Assembly: GCF_900105455.1 (NCBI RefSeq)
Contig: NZ_FNSF01000008.1
Location: 1 to 64,000, forward strand
Length of the DNA stretch: 64,000 nucleotides
Source of the DNA: Tenacibaculum sp. MAR_2009_124
GTDB taxonomy: Bacteria > Bacteroidota > Bacteroidia > Flavobacteriales > Flavobacteriaceae
Direction: 5' to 3'
Below, one piece after another: positions 48,382 through 56,209 of this stretch. The position numbers were made by a program, and so were the translations under genes. Positions within the stretch are counted from its first letter, which is position 1. Each line of letters begins with the position of its first letter. A model generated the notes under the pieces. The model was given only the letters and a program-made list of their open reading frames with translations, did no database searches and was not told where the DNA came from.

Positions 48382-49110
48382 TTGAAAAACATCGCTAAAA
48401 TATTTTGTTTCGGACTTTTAATCTCAATTTACGGTTGCGGATTTGGAGATTGGTATATTAGTGAACTATATGCTTTAAAAATAGAAGGAAGTTCTAAAAT
48501 AGTATATAAATATGACGCTTGGGGAGGATTTGATTCGAACGCAAATGGATATATTATATTAGATTCAACAGAAACTTTTAAAGTCAATGTTCAAGAAGAA
48601 CTACCATTTTATTATTTAAAAGAGATTCCGAACAAGAACAAAATTTCAGGTATTACTCATAAGTGTGACAATAGTTGTGGAGAAAATTACAAAAATTCAA
48701 CACCTATTTATGAACCAATAGAAGTTGAAAACTCAAAAAAGGAAAATATTAAAATCGAAAATACTATATACCAATATCGTGGTTTTGCCGAAAAAGGTGG
48801 CGGACTAGGTAGATTTCATTTTGAAAGTTTTAAAGAAAAACGCGATAGTATTTTTTTCTATGATTTAGACGATATAGAAAGTTTGAACGGAATACATTTA
48901 GACAGTTTAAAACTAAAAAAGAAAATGGTATTAATTCAAAAAAATGATAGTCTCGGAATAATCAAAAAATTAGTTATGGAAGACTTGAGAATTAACGAAA
49001 GAAATAATGAAATCATGTCGAATAAAACTTATTTCCTAACACCAAAAAATAAGACCAAAGTAGAAATGTTCTCTGACTATGGAATATTCAAGCCAATTAA
49101 AACGGAATAA
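48382..49110 (+). CDS. Hypothetical lipoprotein of cassette 2
   Basis: 242 residues from a TTG start (MKNIAKIFCFGLLISIYGCG) 26 bases after the cassette start core; no ATG alternative preserves the signal. The lipobox ISIYGC puts the acylated Cys at residue 19. The mature part is hydrophilic with a PIYEPIEVENSKKENIKIEN stretch and is not recognised. The stop codon lies 5 bases before the end core GTGCCTAA. Lone gene in its cassette. Location is probably the periplasmic or outer face; function unknown. Confidence 0.7.
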   Translation: MKNIAKIFCFGLLISIYGCGFGDWYISELYALKIEGSSKIVYKYDAWGGFDSNANGYIILDSTETFKVNVQEELPFYYLKEIPNKNKISGITHKCDNSCGENYKNSTPIYEPIEVENSKKENIKIENTIYQYRGFAEKGGGLGRFHFESFKEKRDSIFFYDLDDIESLNGIHLDSLKLKKKMVLIQKNDSLGIIKKLVMEDLRINERNNEIMSNKTYFLTPKNKTKVEMFSDYGIFKPIKTE

Positions 49111-49383
49111 GTACTGTGCCTAATAACTAAGCATATGGCGTGCCGATAGGCTAACGCTATATGCCCTGTTGACTGATCCGTATTCCATAAGGGGGAAAAC
49201 GATCAATTCAGTTTAATTTTAGTAATTTGTTTAGTGGTTTTTCAGCGATTATTCTCTTGGTTTTCGGATTTCATAGCCTTGATTTTTATTTTCAGCACTT
49301 ATTATTCTTTTTGTAATCGCTTTTTTAGGTAAAAATCTCAGATCTAAGCATTAGTGGTCCAGTCCTCTTTTTTGAAGATAATT

Positions 49384-50532
49384 TTATAATATGTGTTTTT
49401 TAACTTTACTAATAACCAGTTCTTTATAGTTTTTAGGAGGGCCTCTACTATCAAAAATTATTAATGTGACTAGACCTGGCTTTTTACAAATCGGGCAACA
49501 GCGATGTACACTTTTCTCTTTCGTAATAATAACATCAATACAGTCTTTCTCTTTATCTGCTAATAGCATTTGTAAACGAGGTAATTTTTCTTTTTTCCAA
49601 CTGCTACTTAAAATACCATAATGCCTAATTCTAGTAAATCCTTTAGGTAAAATATGTTGTTGAAAACGACGTATAAACTCTTTGGTTTTTAAAGTTAAAT
49701 TACTTACTTGACCACCTTTCTTGTAGTTCTTAACACGAAAAGTAACGGTGCCTTTTTGTTTATCAATAGCCTGTATTCGATGATTACTAATAGCTATCTT
49801 ATGTGTGTATCTTCCTAGATATTCTAGTACGTTTTTTGGGTTACCAAAAGGAGGTTTTGCATAGATAACCCATTTGTGTTTAAATAATTTGTCATAGAGT
49901 GATTGTGGTAAGTTTGGAATTGTTTTTCTTAATTCAGCAACAAAAACACCTCTAAACTTTACACTTAAGGCCTTTATACTGAATAAGAAATCATCCTTGT
50001 TTTTCCCTTCTTTCCAATACCCTGCCTTTGTTATTCCTCCTTTAGGAACAATACAGTGTAAATGAGGATGTAAGCTTAAATTTTGTCCCCAAGTATGTAA
50101 CACAGCAATCATTCCAATTTTAGCGCCTAGATCCTTGGGATTATTTCCAAAAGCAACCAAGGTTTTCCAAGCACTATCAAACAGTATTTTATATAGCTCT
50201 TTCGGATATTGAAGTGCCACTGAGTTTAAATTATCGGGCAAGGTAAAAACGACATGAAAATAAGGAACTGGCAATAACTCTCTAGATCTACCTTCAATCC
50301 ATTGCTGTTGTTTATGACCTTGACAAGTAGGGCAATGTCTATTGCGACAAGAATTGAATTGTAGATGCAGTTTATCACATGATTTACACCAATCTAAATG
50401 TCCTCCTAGCGCTTTGGTACGGCATTTTCTTATCGCATGCAGCGTTCTTTCATGCCAACTACTTCTAGATAGTTCTTTTAAATGATTTTCTTCTAAATTC
50501 AACACTCCTGCTAACGTATGTTTTGCTAGCAT
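49384..50532 (-). CDS. IS91-family HUH transposase, copy B
   Basis: 382 residues, identical in sequence to the transposase of copy A (46029-47177), with the same zinc-binding cysteines, HPHLHC motif and YLGRY tyrosines. The complete identity points to very recent transposition or gene conversion. Confidence 0.95.
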   Translation of the reverse strand: MLAKHTLAGVLNLEENHLKELSRSSWHERTLHAIRKCRTKALGGHLDWCKSCDKLHLQFNSCRNRHCPTCQGHKQQQWIEGRSRELLPVPYFHVVFTLPDNLNSVALQYPKELYKILFDSAWKTLVAFGNNPKDLGAKIGMIAVLHTWGQNLSLHPHLHCIVPKGGITKAGYWKEGKNKDDFLFSIKALSVKFRGVFVAELRKTIPNLPQSLYDKLFKHKWVIYAKPPFGNPKNVLEYLGRYTHKIAISNHRIQAIDKQKGTVTFRVKNYKKGGQVSNLTLKTKEFIRRFQQHILPKGFTRIRHYGILSSSWKKEKLPRLQMLLADKEKDCIDVIITKEKSVHRCCPICKKPGLVTLIIFDSRGPPKNYKELVISKVKKHIL

Positions 50533-51437
50533 TACTCTGTGTATAAGGTATCTAGTGGACTGTACTTTTTTGAACTCCCTGAGTTGGCGACATGTAAATA
50601 GATCATGGTGGTTTCTATATGAGCATGCCCTAGAAGTTCTTTTAAGCTAATAATATTAACACCATCTTCTAGTAAGTGTGTTGCATAAGAATGACGTAGT
50701 GTATGCGCTGTAAATTTCTTTTTTGTATTCACTTTAGCCCGATTCTCTTTGAGTATCCATTGAATCGCTCTGACTGTTATTGGCTGAGCAGCTCCGTCTT
50801 TAGTAACCTGACTGTTAAATAGATATTTTACAGGGTTTTCTGTTTTCAAATAACATCTTAAACCTCTTATTAAAAGAGTACTTAAAGGAACATAACGATC
50901 TGTCTTACCTTTTTTTTTCTAATAAATACAGTTTTTCGATTAAAATCAACATCAGATTGAAGCAACCCACATAGCTCATAACTCCGTAAACCACAACCGT
51001 ACAACATACCTAAAATAAGGCGATGTTTAAGATACTTAGGTGCTTTTAATAATTCTCGAACTTCTTGTTTGTTAAGTACAATAGGTAAATCTTTTTGCTT
51101 TTTTATTTGAGGAAGCGCTATGCGCTTTTGCTCCATTCCCAGTACCTTATAAATAGCACGGAGTCCAAAAACGGTATGCTTAAAAAAACTTTCAGAGGGG
51201 GTTTTGTGAAGATTTTGACAATGAAAAAGATAATCATTGATTTGTTCATTATCTAAAGTTTCTGGGCTAACCTTAAAATGTAAGGTTATGTGGGCTAAAC
51301 AGCGTAGATAATTATTTAATGTACTTGATGATTTACCGTTAATTGAAAAGCTTTTGGTTAATTTTTTAACGACAATAGAAAAATCAGGAACCTGCTCTAA
51401 AGAGGTTTCTAAAATTGTTTTACTTTTTTTTATACAT
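50532..51437 (-). CDS. Accessory tyrosine recombinase of IS91-like copy B, readable only with two frame slips
   Basis: Same structure as in copy A. Run of nine A at 50910-50918 and run of eight A near 51424-51431 break the frame in exactly the same way. R, HxLR, H and Y catalytic positions are all encoded across the pieces. That both copies carry the same broken reading shows that the break existed before the element spread within this array, so the break did not prevent movement. Confidence 0.75.
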
Positions 51438-51518
51438 CTTATTTAATTTTGAATCATAAATTTAACTATTTTTAAAACATTTCAAAAAAAGCTTCCGAGG
51501 TAACGAGGATTAGTTCAA

Positions 51519-51647
51519 CACCATATATAATTTATTGCTGGCAAATTGCTTACTTACGAAAATCCTCTCGGATTTTCTTGGTCAGTTTTTATTTACTAAA
51601 TTAGGTGCTTAATCACGCAACAAACCATATATAAACACGTTGCCCAC
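51519..51647 (+). other. attC-like site 2, right part (start of cassette 3)
   Basis: With the left core GTGCCTAA (49116-49123) it forms one site of about 135 bases. Arms ATATATAATTTATTGC (51523-51538) and GCAACAAACCATATAT (51617-51632) pair at 13 of 16; the three mismatches are A/C on top. It ends with GTTGCCCAC (51639-51647). Confidence 0.7.
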
Positions 51648-52565
51648 AATATGAAGAAACCTTTTAGAAATATATTAACACTTGGATTTTTATTAATCGG
51701 AATTGTTGTTTTCGGGCAAGAATTTGAATTTGATATTCACAATACCTCATTAAGTAAATATCTGAAAATGGAACAAGATTTGGATAGTGAACAAATTCCG
51801 AATATCCGAAATCACGTTTCATTTGATGGTAATGCTCAACCTATAAAATTTAAGCGAAAGCAAAAGGTAATTTCTGATTTAGTAGCTTATTACTATTTCA
51901 AGAAAAAAGACAGTACAATGTCTCATATACTTTATGAATGGGATGAAAGTTTACTGACTTTAAAATCAAATACAAACGATAAGAAATCTAAAAAATATCA
52001 AAAAGCCTTAATCAAAAAATACAATGATTTAGAAAAGACTATAACAGAAATTTATGGGAAATCTAAATCGGAAGGAGATTTATCAAATTTAAAACAAGCC
52101 AATGAAAAAGGCGGTTTGAAAAAGAAAGATAAATGGTTTCCTAATGATAGTACTGAAATAGAAATGTACACTTCTGTATCAAACTATTACGAAAAGAGAG
52201 GAATAGTTACAACTGCACCAACTCATAGAATTAGATTATACATTAGAAACAAAAAAAAGGAAAAGAAAATCGAACCTAAATTGAGCGAGGAAAAGCTTGA
52301 TACTTTGAAATTAATATCCCAAGAATTTATTCAAACTTTAGGAAATAAAAATTTAGTAAAATCAAAAGAGTATTTATCGGAATTAATACTAAAAACTGTA
52401 ACAGATGAACAGTTAAATATATTGATTGATAATTTGGACTTTAACAGAGAAACTGAATTAATTTACAGCGGAATTCAGGCTGGACTTGATGGAAGTATTT
52501 TTACAATGCTTCAGTATAAGTATAAAGATGACCTTTCAAATCCACCTAACGAACTGATTAAAATA

Positions 52566-54210
52566 GGCACTTTCAGAAAACAGTCTATTTTTTAAAATAC
52601 ATTGAAAATAGAGGATAAAATTATATAAATTCTATCCTCTATTTCTGTTTAAAAGAGGTTTTATTGATTGAATCTCCTAAAAACGTACCTACAAGACGTA
52701 GCTCTCCCATGAAAAAAATACTAAGATTTTATTTTAGGCTATTTGTTGGTCTGTTTGAGCTATTTTTCTTCGACCAATTTCTAATGCATTTCCTGTGTGT
52801 ATACCAAAGAATATCCATAGAATTTCATTCTTTTTTGTTTTGGCTTTTATTTTCCGTAGGTGATAATGTTCTTTATCCTTACCAAAAGAGCCTTCTAATC
52901 TTGTTGCTCTTTCTTTAGCAATGATAGCCCTAAGTTGCTTTTTCTCTTTATGATTTTTAGGTTTTCTACCCTTGGGGATAAAGTCTGTCTGTATGGTTTT
53001 TGAGCTACTATATGTTCTGTTTTTATTGGTAGCATAAATTTTATCTCCACCGGCTACTTTTACCTTTTTTCGAGTTAACCCTTGCGCTTTTTGAACTGTT
53101 TGTATAAAACGGTTTCCTTCGTGAAACGCATTAAAATTAATATGTTCTATAAAGCTAATTCCATCAATTTGAACTTTGTTAACTTTTGCTCCAAACTCAA
53201 CAGGCTTTACTTCTTTTCCGCGAACAATAGGACGGATATAATCCTTATGAATACTTACAATTCTATCTTTGATTTTTTCTCCTGTATCAAAATGATCTTT
53301 TTGTTGTTTGTAAATTCTTTGGATTGTGTCGATTCGCTTATAATACAAGGGCTTAAACTCGATATTGTAGGCCTTGGATAATTCCTTTTCAAAATCGATA
53401 AACTTACTTAATAGCTTCAGTAAAGCTCGGGTTAATGAAGTACGTTTAGACTTGGTTTTTCTTCGCATTTTACTAAATCCTTGGTAACGTTTTTTCCACT
53501 TGTTATATCTACTTCTGATCATCTTAGTTCCTAAGATGGAGCAAGTTTTACGTAATTGATTGTACAACCAGTGAACAGATTCCCAAAGTAATTTCTGGAT
53601 GGTAGGATAACGAACTTCACTTTCGTAACAAGTAGCATCCATTACGATTTGGTCGGTACTATCAATATGATTTTTCCAAGAATTAAAAAGAACTTTTTCT
53701 ACTAAATTAATATCTAGTTTCTCTGCTAATTCACAACGTATTTGACTTATTATTTTATAGTTTGTTAAACGTTCAAAACCTAATTCTATATCGCAGAAAA
53801 ATTGATAGTCTAAATTTGAGTTGAGTTGTTCAATCATTTTCCTATCCGAACAATTGGCATAATGCTTTAAAAACATCAAGCCAAGTCTTCCTTTAGGGCT
53901 AAAAAGATAGTTACGCCCTTTTTTTTGTTCAGTAATATTTAAAGTAGTAACCAAGTCATCCCAATCAATAGCAGAATAGATTTTGCCCAAATCTCCCTCT
54001 AAAAAACGTGTGTAATGAGCATCATAATTCTCACTGAGGGGAAAAAATTGAAATGCGGTGTTGCATTTCAGAAATTCTTCGTATTTTCATAATTACACAA
54101 ATGGAAACCCCGTTTTTTACCTTTTTTGGTGATTTTCGGGGTTTATTATGAATATAAGATACAACAAAACCCTCGTAAAAACAAGGGTTTAGCTATTTTA
54201 TGACAGTGCC
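52566..54210 (-). mobile_element. DDE insertion sequence (1645 bp) with 6-bp target duplication
   Basis: Terminal inverted repeats GGCACTTTCAGAAAACAG (from 52566) and GGCACTGTCATAAAATAG (minus strand from 54210) match at 15 of 18 positions. The duplication AAAATA lies at 52560-52565 and 54211-54216. The single transposase is on the minus strand. Two T-rich hairpins near the right end (around 54115-54145 and 54166-54190) may protect against transcription from outside. Confidence 0.88.
52734..53990 (-). CDS. DDE transposase (IS5/IS1182-like, DDE_Tnp_1 type)
   Basis: 418 residues, intact. An N-terminal dimerisation/HTH region (SPKGRLGLMFLKHYANCSDR), then the first catalytic Asp in IVMDATCYESEVRYPT (about 140), a basic insert, the second Asp in VAGGDKIYATNKNR (about 312), and the Glu in RATRLEGSFGKDKEHYHLRK (about 375). 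The pattern fits transposases of Bacteroidetes that are usually filed under IS5 or IS1182; the exact family is uncertain. Confidence 0.88.
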   Translation of the reverse strand: MGKIYSAIDWDDLVTTLNITEQKKGRNYLFSPKGRLGLMFLKHYANCSDRKMIEQLNSNLDYQFFCDIELGFERLTNYKIISQIRCELAEKLDINLVEKVLFNSWKNHIDSTDQIVMDATCYESEVRYPTIQKLLWESVHWLYNQLRKTCSILGTKMIRSRYNKWKKRYQGFSKMRRKTKSKRTSLTRALLKLLSKFIDFEKELSKAYNIEFKPLYYKRIDTIQRIYKQQKDHFDTGEKIKDRIVSIHKDYIRPIVRGKEVKPVEFGAKVNKVQIDGISFIEHINFNAFHEGNRFIQTVQKAQGLTRKKVKVAGGDKIYATNKNRTYSSSKTIQTDFIPKGRKPKNHKEKKQLRAIIAKERATRLEGSFGKDKEHYHLRKIKAKTKKNEILWIFFGIHTGNALEIGRRKIAQTDQQIA

Positions 54211-54293
54211 AAAATAATCTTTGACGACAAAGATAAAGTAGTTGGAATACAACCAATTAAAATGCAAGGAAAAATAACGGATTAGAAAATACT

Positions 54294-54428
54294 GTGGGCA
54301 ACAAAGTGTATATTTCATTGCTGCAAATCGCTAAACCAAAGATAAGTAACTATCTGTAAAGTTAGTGATTTAACCAAAATTCAGTACATTTATACACGCA
54401 ACAAACCATACACAAAAACGTTACAAAT
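54294..54428 (+). other. attC-like site 3 (junction of cassettes 3 and 4), intact
   Basis: Complete, uninterrupted site: left core GTGGGCAAC (54294-54302), arms GTGTATATTTCATTGC (54306-54321) and GCAACAAACCATACAC (54398-54413), right core GTTACAAAT (54420-54428). Arms pair at 12 of 16 on the top strand and, counting G-T pairs, at 15 of 16 on the bottom strand. The left core complements the start of cassette 3, the right core begins cassette 4. Confidence 0.75.
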
Positions 54429-54450
54429 AATTTGAATCAAATTTAATGCT

Positions 54451-54945
54451 ATGAAAAAACTGAATTTATTGATTGGATTTTTAATTGGGCTCATTATTTT
54501 ATCTTGCTCGAAAGAGGACGAATCTGTAAATCAAGACCCAATAATTGGAAATTGGAAACTTAAATCCGTAAAAAGACTCGATTTAGATGAAGTCCTAATA
54601 TCGGAAGAATCACTTTCTGAATGTGAAGAAAGAAATGTTATGACATTTTCTTCTAATCAGGATTATACTTTCTCACAATTTAATGAAGACCCAAACGGAG
54701 GGTGTTACGACTCAGTTCAATCGATTTCCAACGGAATTTGGTCCTATAGTTCAACAAACGGTTATCAAATATCTGGTATGGCAATTTTTGAGCTTGTAAT
54801 TGTTGATTTAAGTCAAATATATGACGAAATGATTTTATCGAATAATAATAAGCTTTTGACTCTCCGAAAAGAAAATCGAGTTATTGATGCTGCAGGTAAT
54901 CTAATTTACGGGGTTATATTAATCCAAGAATATTCAAAAGAGTAA
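54451..54945 (+). CDS. Lipocalin-like lipoprotein of cassette 4
   Basis: 164 residues. Signal and lipobox LIGLIILSC (Cys-19), then DPIIGNWKLKSVKRLDLDEV, the opening strand typical of lipocalin-like lipoproteins in Bacteroidetes, and later beta strands (GIWSYSSTNGYQISGMAIFE). A ligand-binding or immunity-like function at the cell envelope is possible but not shown. Stop is 5 bases before the end core ATTTGTAA. Lone gene of its cassette, with no terminator. Confidence 0.75.
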   Translation: MKKLNLLIGFLIGLIILSCSKEDESVNQDPIIGNWKLKSVKRLDLDEVLISEESLSECEERNVMTFSSNQDYTFSQFNEDPNGGCYDSVQSISNGIWSYSSTNGYQISGMAIFELVIVDLSQIYDEMILSNNNKLLTLRKENRVIDAAGNLIYGVILIQEYSKE

Positions 54946-54950
54946 AAACT

Positions 54951-55203
54951 ATTTGTAATCGAGTAGACGGCTCTGCCCTTAGATAGAGCAGAGTGCGCCT
55001 CTCAAATAAGTAAAACGATTCACGAACTCAAGAAAAAAATAAGAAATACAGTGAGTACACCACCGTACGTACGGCACTGCGTGCTTCCTTCGGTCAAAAG
55101 CAGTGCTTTTTTGGAAAAATAATTGCCTATACAAAGTATGCGTTTTATTCATTATTTTAGAGCCAAAACAGGACAACAAACCATACACAAAACCGTCGGC
55201 AGG
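54951..55203 (+). other. attC-like site 4, interrupted by an intron remnant (start of cassette 5)
   Basis: Left core ATTTGTAA (54951-54958) complements the start of cassette 4. After 172 foreign bases the site continues CAAAGTATGCGTTTTATTC, like CAAAGTGTATATTTCATTG in site 3, and ends CAACAAACCATACACAAAA (55174-55192) and GTCGGCAGG (55195-55203), a core with GTC in place of GTT. The arms pair less well than in sites 1-3. Confidence 0.6.
54959..55130 (-). mobile_element. Probable 3' remnant of a group II intron (domains V-VI) inserted in attC-like site 4
   Basis: On the minus strand the segment ends CTACTCGAT, the usual 3' end of bacterial group II introns, preceded by a domain VI-like hairpin CTCTGC/GCAGAG (54971-54993) with TCTAAG carrying a candidate branch A. 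Further upstream is CGTACGTACGGTGGTGT (about 55058-55074 region), the domain V end and J5/6 signature, and a stem GCACTGC/GCAGTGC. No reverse transcriptase gene remains. Class IIC-attC introns are known to insert into the bottom strand of attC sites, which is the strand and place seen here. Excising it restores ATTTGTAAC. Confidence 0.55.
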
Positions 55204-55231
55204 AATATCCAAAAGATCAAGAACTGAATAA

Positions 55232-56023
55232 ATGATAAAAATCACTACTCTAATCACTCTTCTTTTAATGTCAACTAACATTTTATCTCAAACGCCTAAA
55301 AAGTCTGAATCCGTTTCTATAAATGGAAAAAAACTCTATTACGAAATTTATGGAGAAGGAAAACCTCTACTCTTATTGCATGGTTACACACAATCCTCTA
55401 AATCATGGAAACCGTATGTAAAAGAGTATTCAAAAGAGTATGAAGTATATTTAATTGATTTAACCGGACATGGGAAATCAGAGCCATTTAAGGAGGATTT
55501 ATCCATAAAATCTGTTGCCCAAGACCTTAACTCCTTAATTCAATATTTGCAATTGAAAAAAATCAAAGCCATTGGATTTAGTTTTGGTGGAGATGTGCTT
55601 TATCAACTAACCTTAATCAATCCATCTCTAATAAAATCTATGATAACTATAGGTGCAGTTGGAACATGGACAATCAATGACTTTCCTGAATATTTAAAAG
55701 CTTTTACTTTTGAAAACCGAAATAATTTTCCTTGGCTCAAGACATCCCATGATGGAGATGAACACATAAAAGCAATGATGAATCAGTTTAAAAATTATAC
55801 TATTAAAGTAAGTGATAAAGAATTGCAAAGTATAAAACCTGAGATATTAATCATGATAGGCGATGATGATGAAGGTATGGATTTAGAAGAAGTGGTTCGC
55901 GTTAAGAAAAATCTCCCCAAATCTGATCTTTGGATATTACCAAACATATCACATGGAGCTCATGAAGGTGAAACCAAAGATGAGTTTATAATAAAATCAA
56001 AAGCATTTTTATCAAAAAAATAA
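55232..56023 (+). CDS. Exported alpha/beta hydrolase of cassette 5
   Basis: 263 residues. Signal peptide (MIKITTLITLLLMSTNILSQ), then an alpha/beta hydrolase fold: oxyanion HGYTQSSKSW, nucleophile elbow GFSFGGDV (Ser about residue 118), acid in MIGDDDEGMDLEE and the catalytic His in LPNISHGAHEGE near residue 240. It probably hydrolyses an ester or amide in the periplasm; substrate unknown. It starts 37 bases after the cassette core and ends 2 bases before a degenerate end core. Confidence 0.88.
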   Translation: MIKITTLITLLLMSTNILSQTPKKSESVSINGKKLYYEIYGEGKPLLLLHGYTQSSKSWKPYVKEYSKEYEVYLIDLTGHGKSEPFKEDLSIKSVAQDLNSLIQYLQLKKIKAIGFSFGGDVLYQLTLINPSLIKSMITIGAVGTWTINDFPEYLKAFTFENRNNFPWLKTSHDGDEHIKAMMNQFKNYTIKVSDKELQSIKPEILIMIGDDDEGMDLEEVVRVKKNLPKSDLWILPNISHGAHEGETKDEFIIKSKAFLSKK

Positions 56024-56025
56024 AG

Positions 56026-56053
56026 CTGCTAGCACTATATAAAATTAATTACT
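56026..56053 (+). other. Degenerate left half of attC-like site 5 (end of the array)
   Basis: CTGCTAGCACTATATAAAAT and following bases align with the left half of site 2 (CTAACACCATATATAATT) at most positions, but the core AAC is AGC and only CTGC matches the complement of the cassette 5 start. No right half was identified downstream, so the array seems to stop or decay here. Confidence 0.4.
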
Positions 56054-56209
56054 AGGTTTAAGCTACTTTATAAAGTATTTACGATAAACAAGTGTTCTTA
56101 GTTACTTTTAGTAAAAAACAACGTAAATAATCATACGTAAAACACCACAAAAAACGTCAACAACGTAACAAGCGGGATAATAAATCGTCATCTTCTTAAA
56201 CTATTTAAA

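Larger units (their letters stand above)
49124..51518 (-). mobile_element. IS91-like element, copy B (2395 bp), inserted in attC-like site 2
   Basis: Same length, orientation and content as copy A at a constant offset of 3355 bases. It is inserted at the same position relative to the core (GTGCC TAA | element | CACCATAT). Flanks differ from those of copy A outside the element, so it is a second insertion (or an exchange into a second site) rather than a tandem duplication of a larger block. Confidence 0.85.
51651..54285 (+). pseudogene. Hypothetical exported protein of cassette 3, interrupted by a DDE insertion sequence
   Basis: The gene starts MKKPFRNILTLGFLLIGIVV with a signal peptide ending near FGQ, and runs to NPPNELIKI at 52565. 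There an insertion sequence begins; its first bases supply the false ending GTFRKQSIF. Past the insertion the frame resumes with IFDDKDKVVGIQPIKMQGKI and stops at 54285. Joining 51651-52565 to 54217-54285 gives about 327 residues with no other defect, so the break is recent. The middle is rich in Lys and Asp; the C-terminal half resembles DUF3887-like helical domains only loosely. The end core GTGGGCAAC starts 8 bases after the stop. Confidence 0.85.
42199..56053 (+). mobile_element. Integron-like cassette array without integrase (CALIN-like), five cassettes
   Basis: Five units in the same direction: (1) 42247-45768 restriction-modification, (2) 48347-49123 lipoprotein, (3) 51639-54302 exported protein, (4) 54420-54958 lipoprotein, (5) 55195-about 56033 hydrolase. 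The start of each cassette is the reverse complement of its own end: GTTAGGTGC/GCACCTAA, GTTAGGCAC/GTGCCTAA, GTTGCCCAC/GTGGGCAAC, GTTACAAAT/ATTTGTAA; the fifth is degenerate. Cassettes 2-5 end 2-8 bases after the stop codon. Hairpin attC-like sites lie at each junction, and CAACAAACCATA recurs in three of them. No intI gene is present in the window. IS91-like elements, a group II intron remnant and a DDE IS have inserted into it. Confidence 0.7.

Noticed and set aside
46029..51136. A direct repeat of 3355-bp period as tandem duplication of a larger block including the lipoprotein gene
   Set aside because: Only 2395 bp are repeated; the flanks on both sides and the gene between are unique.
51651..52595. 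Complete 314-residue protein in cassette 3
   Set aside because: The last nine residues are encoded by the IS terminal repeat; the true end is beyond the IS.
52664..52918. Plus-strand frame at the IS end
   Set aside because: It lies opposite the DDE transposase and its terminal region; a shadow frame.
55063..55074. CCGTACGTACGG palindrome as a stand-alone operator
   Set aside because: Better explained as part of the group II intron domain V-like sequence.
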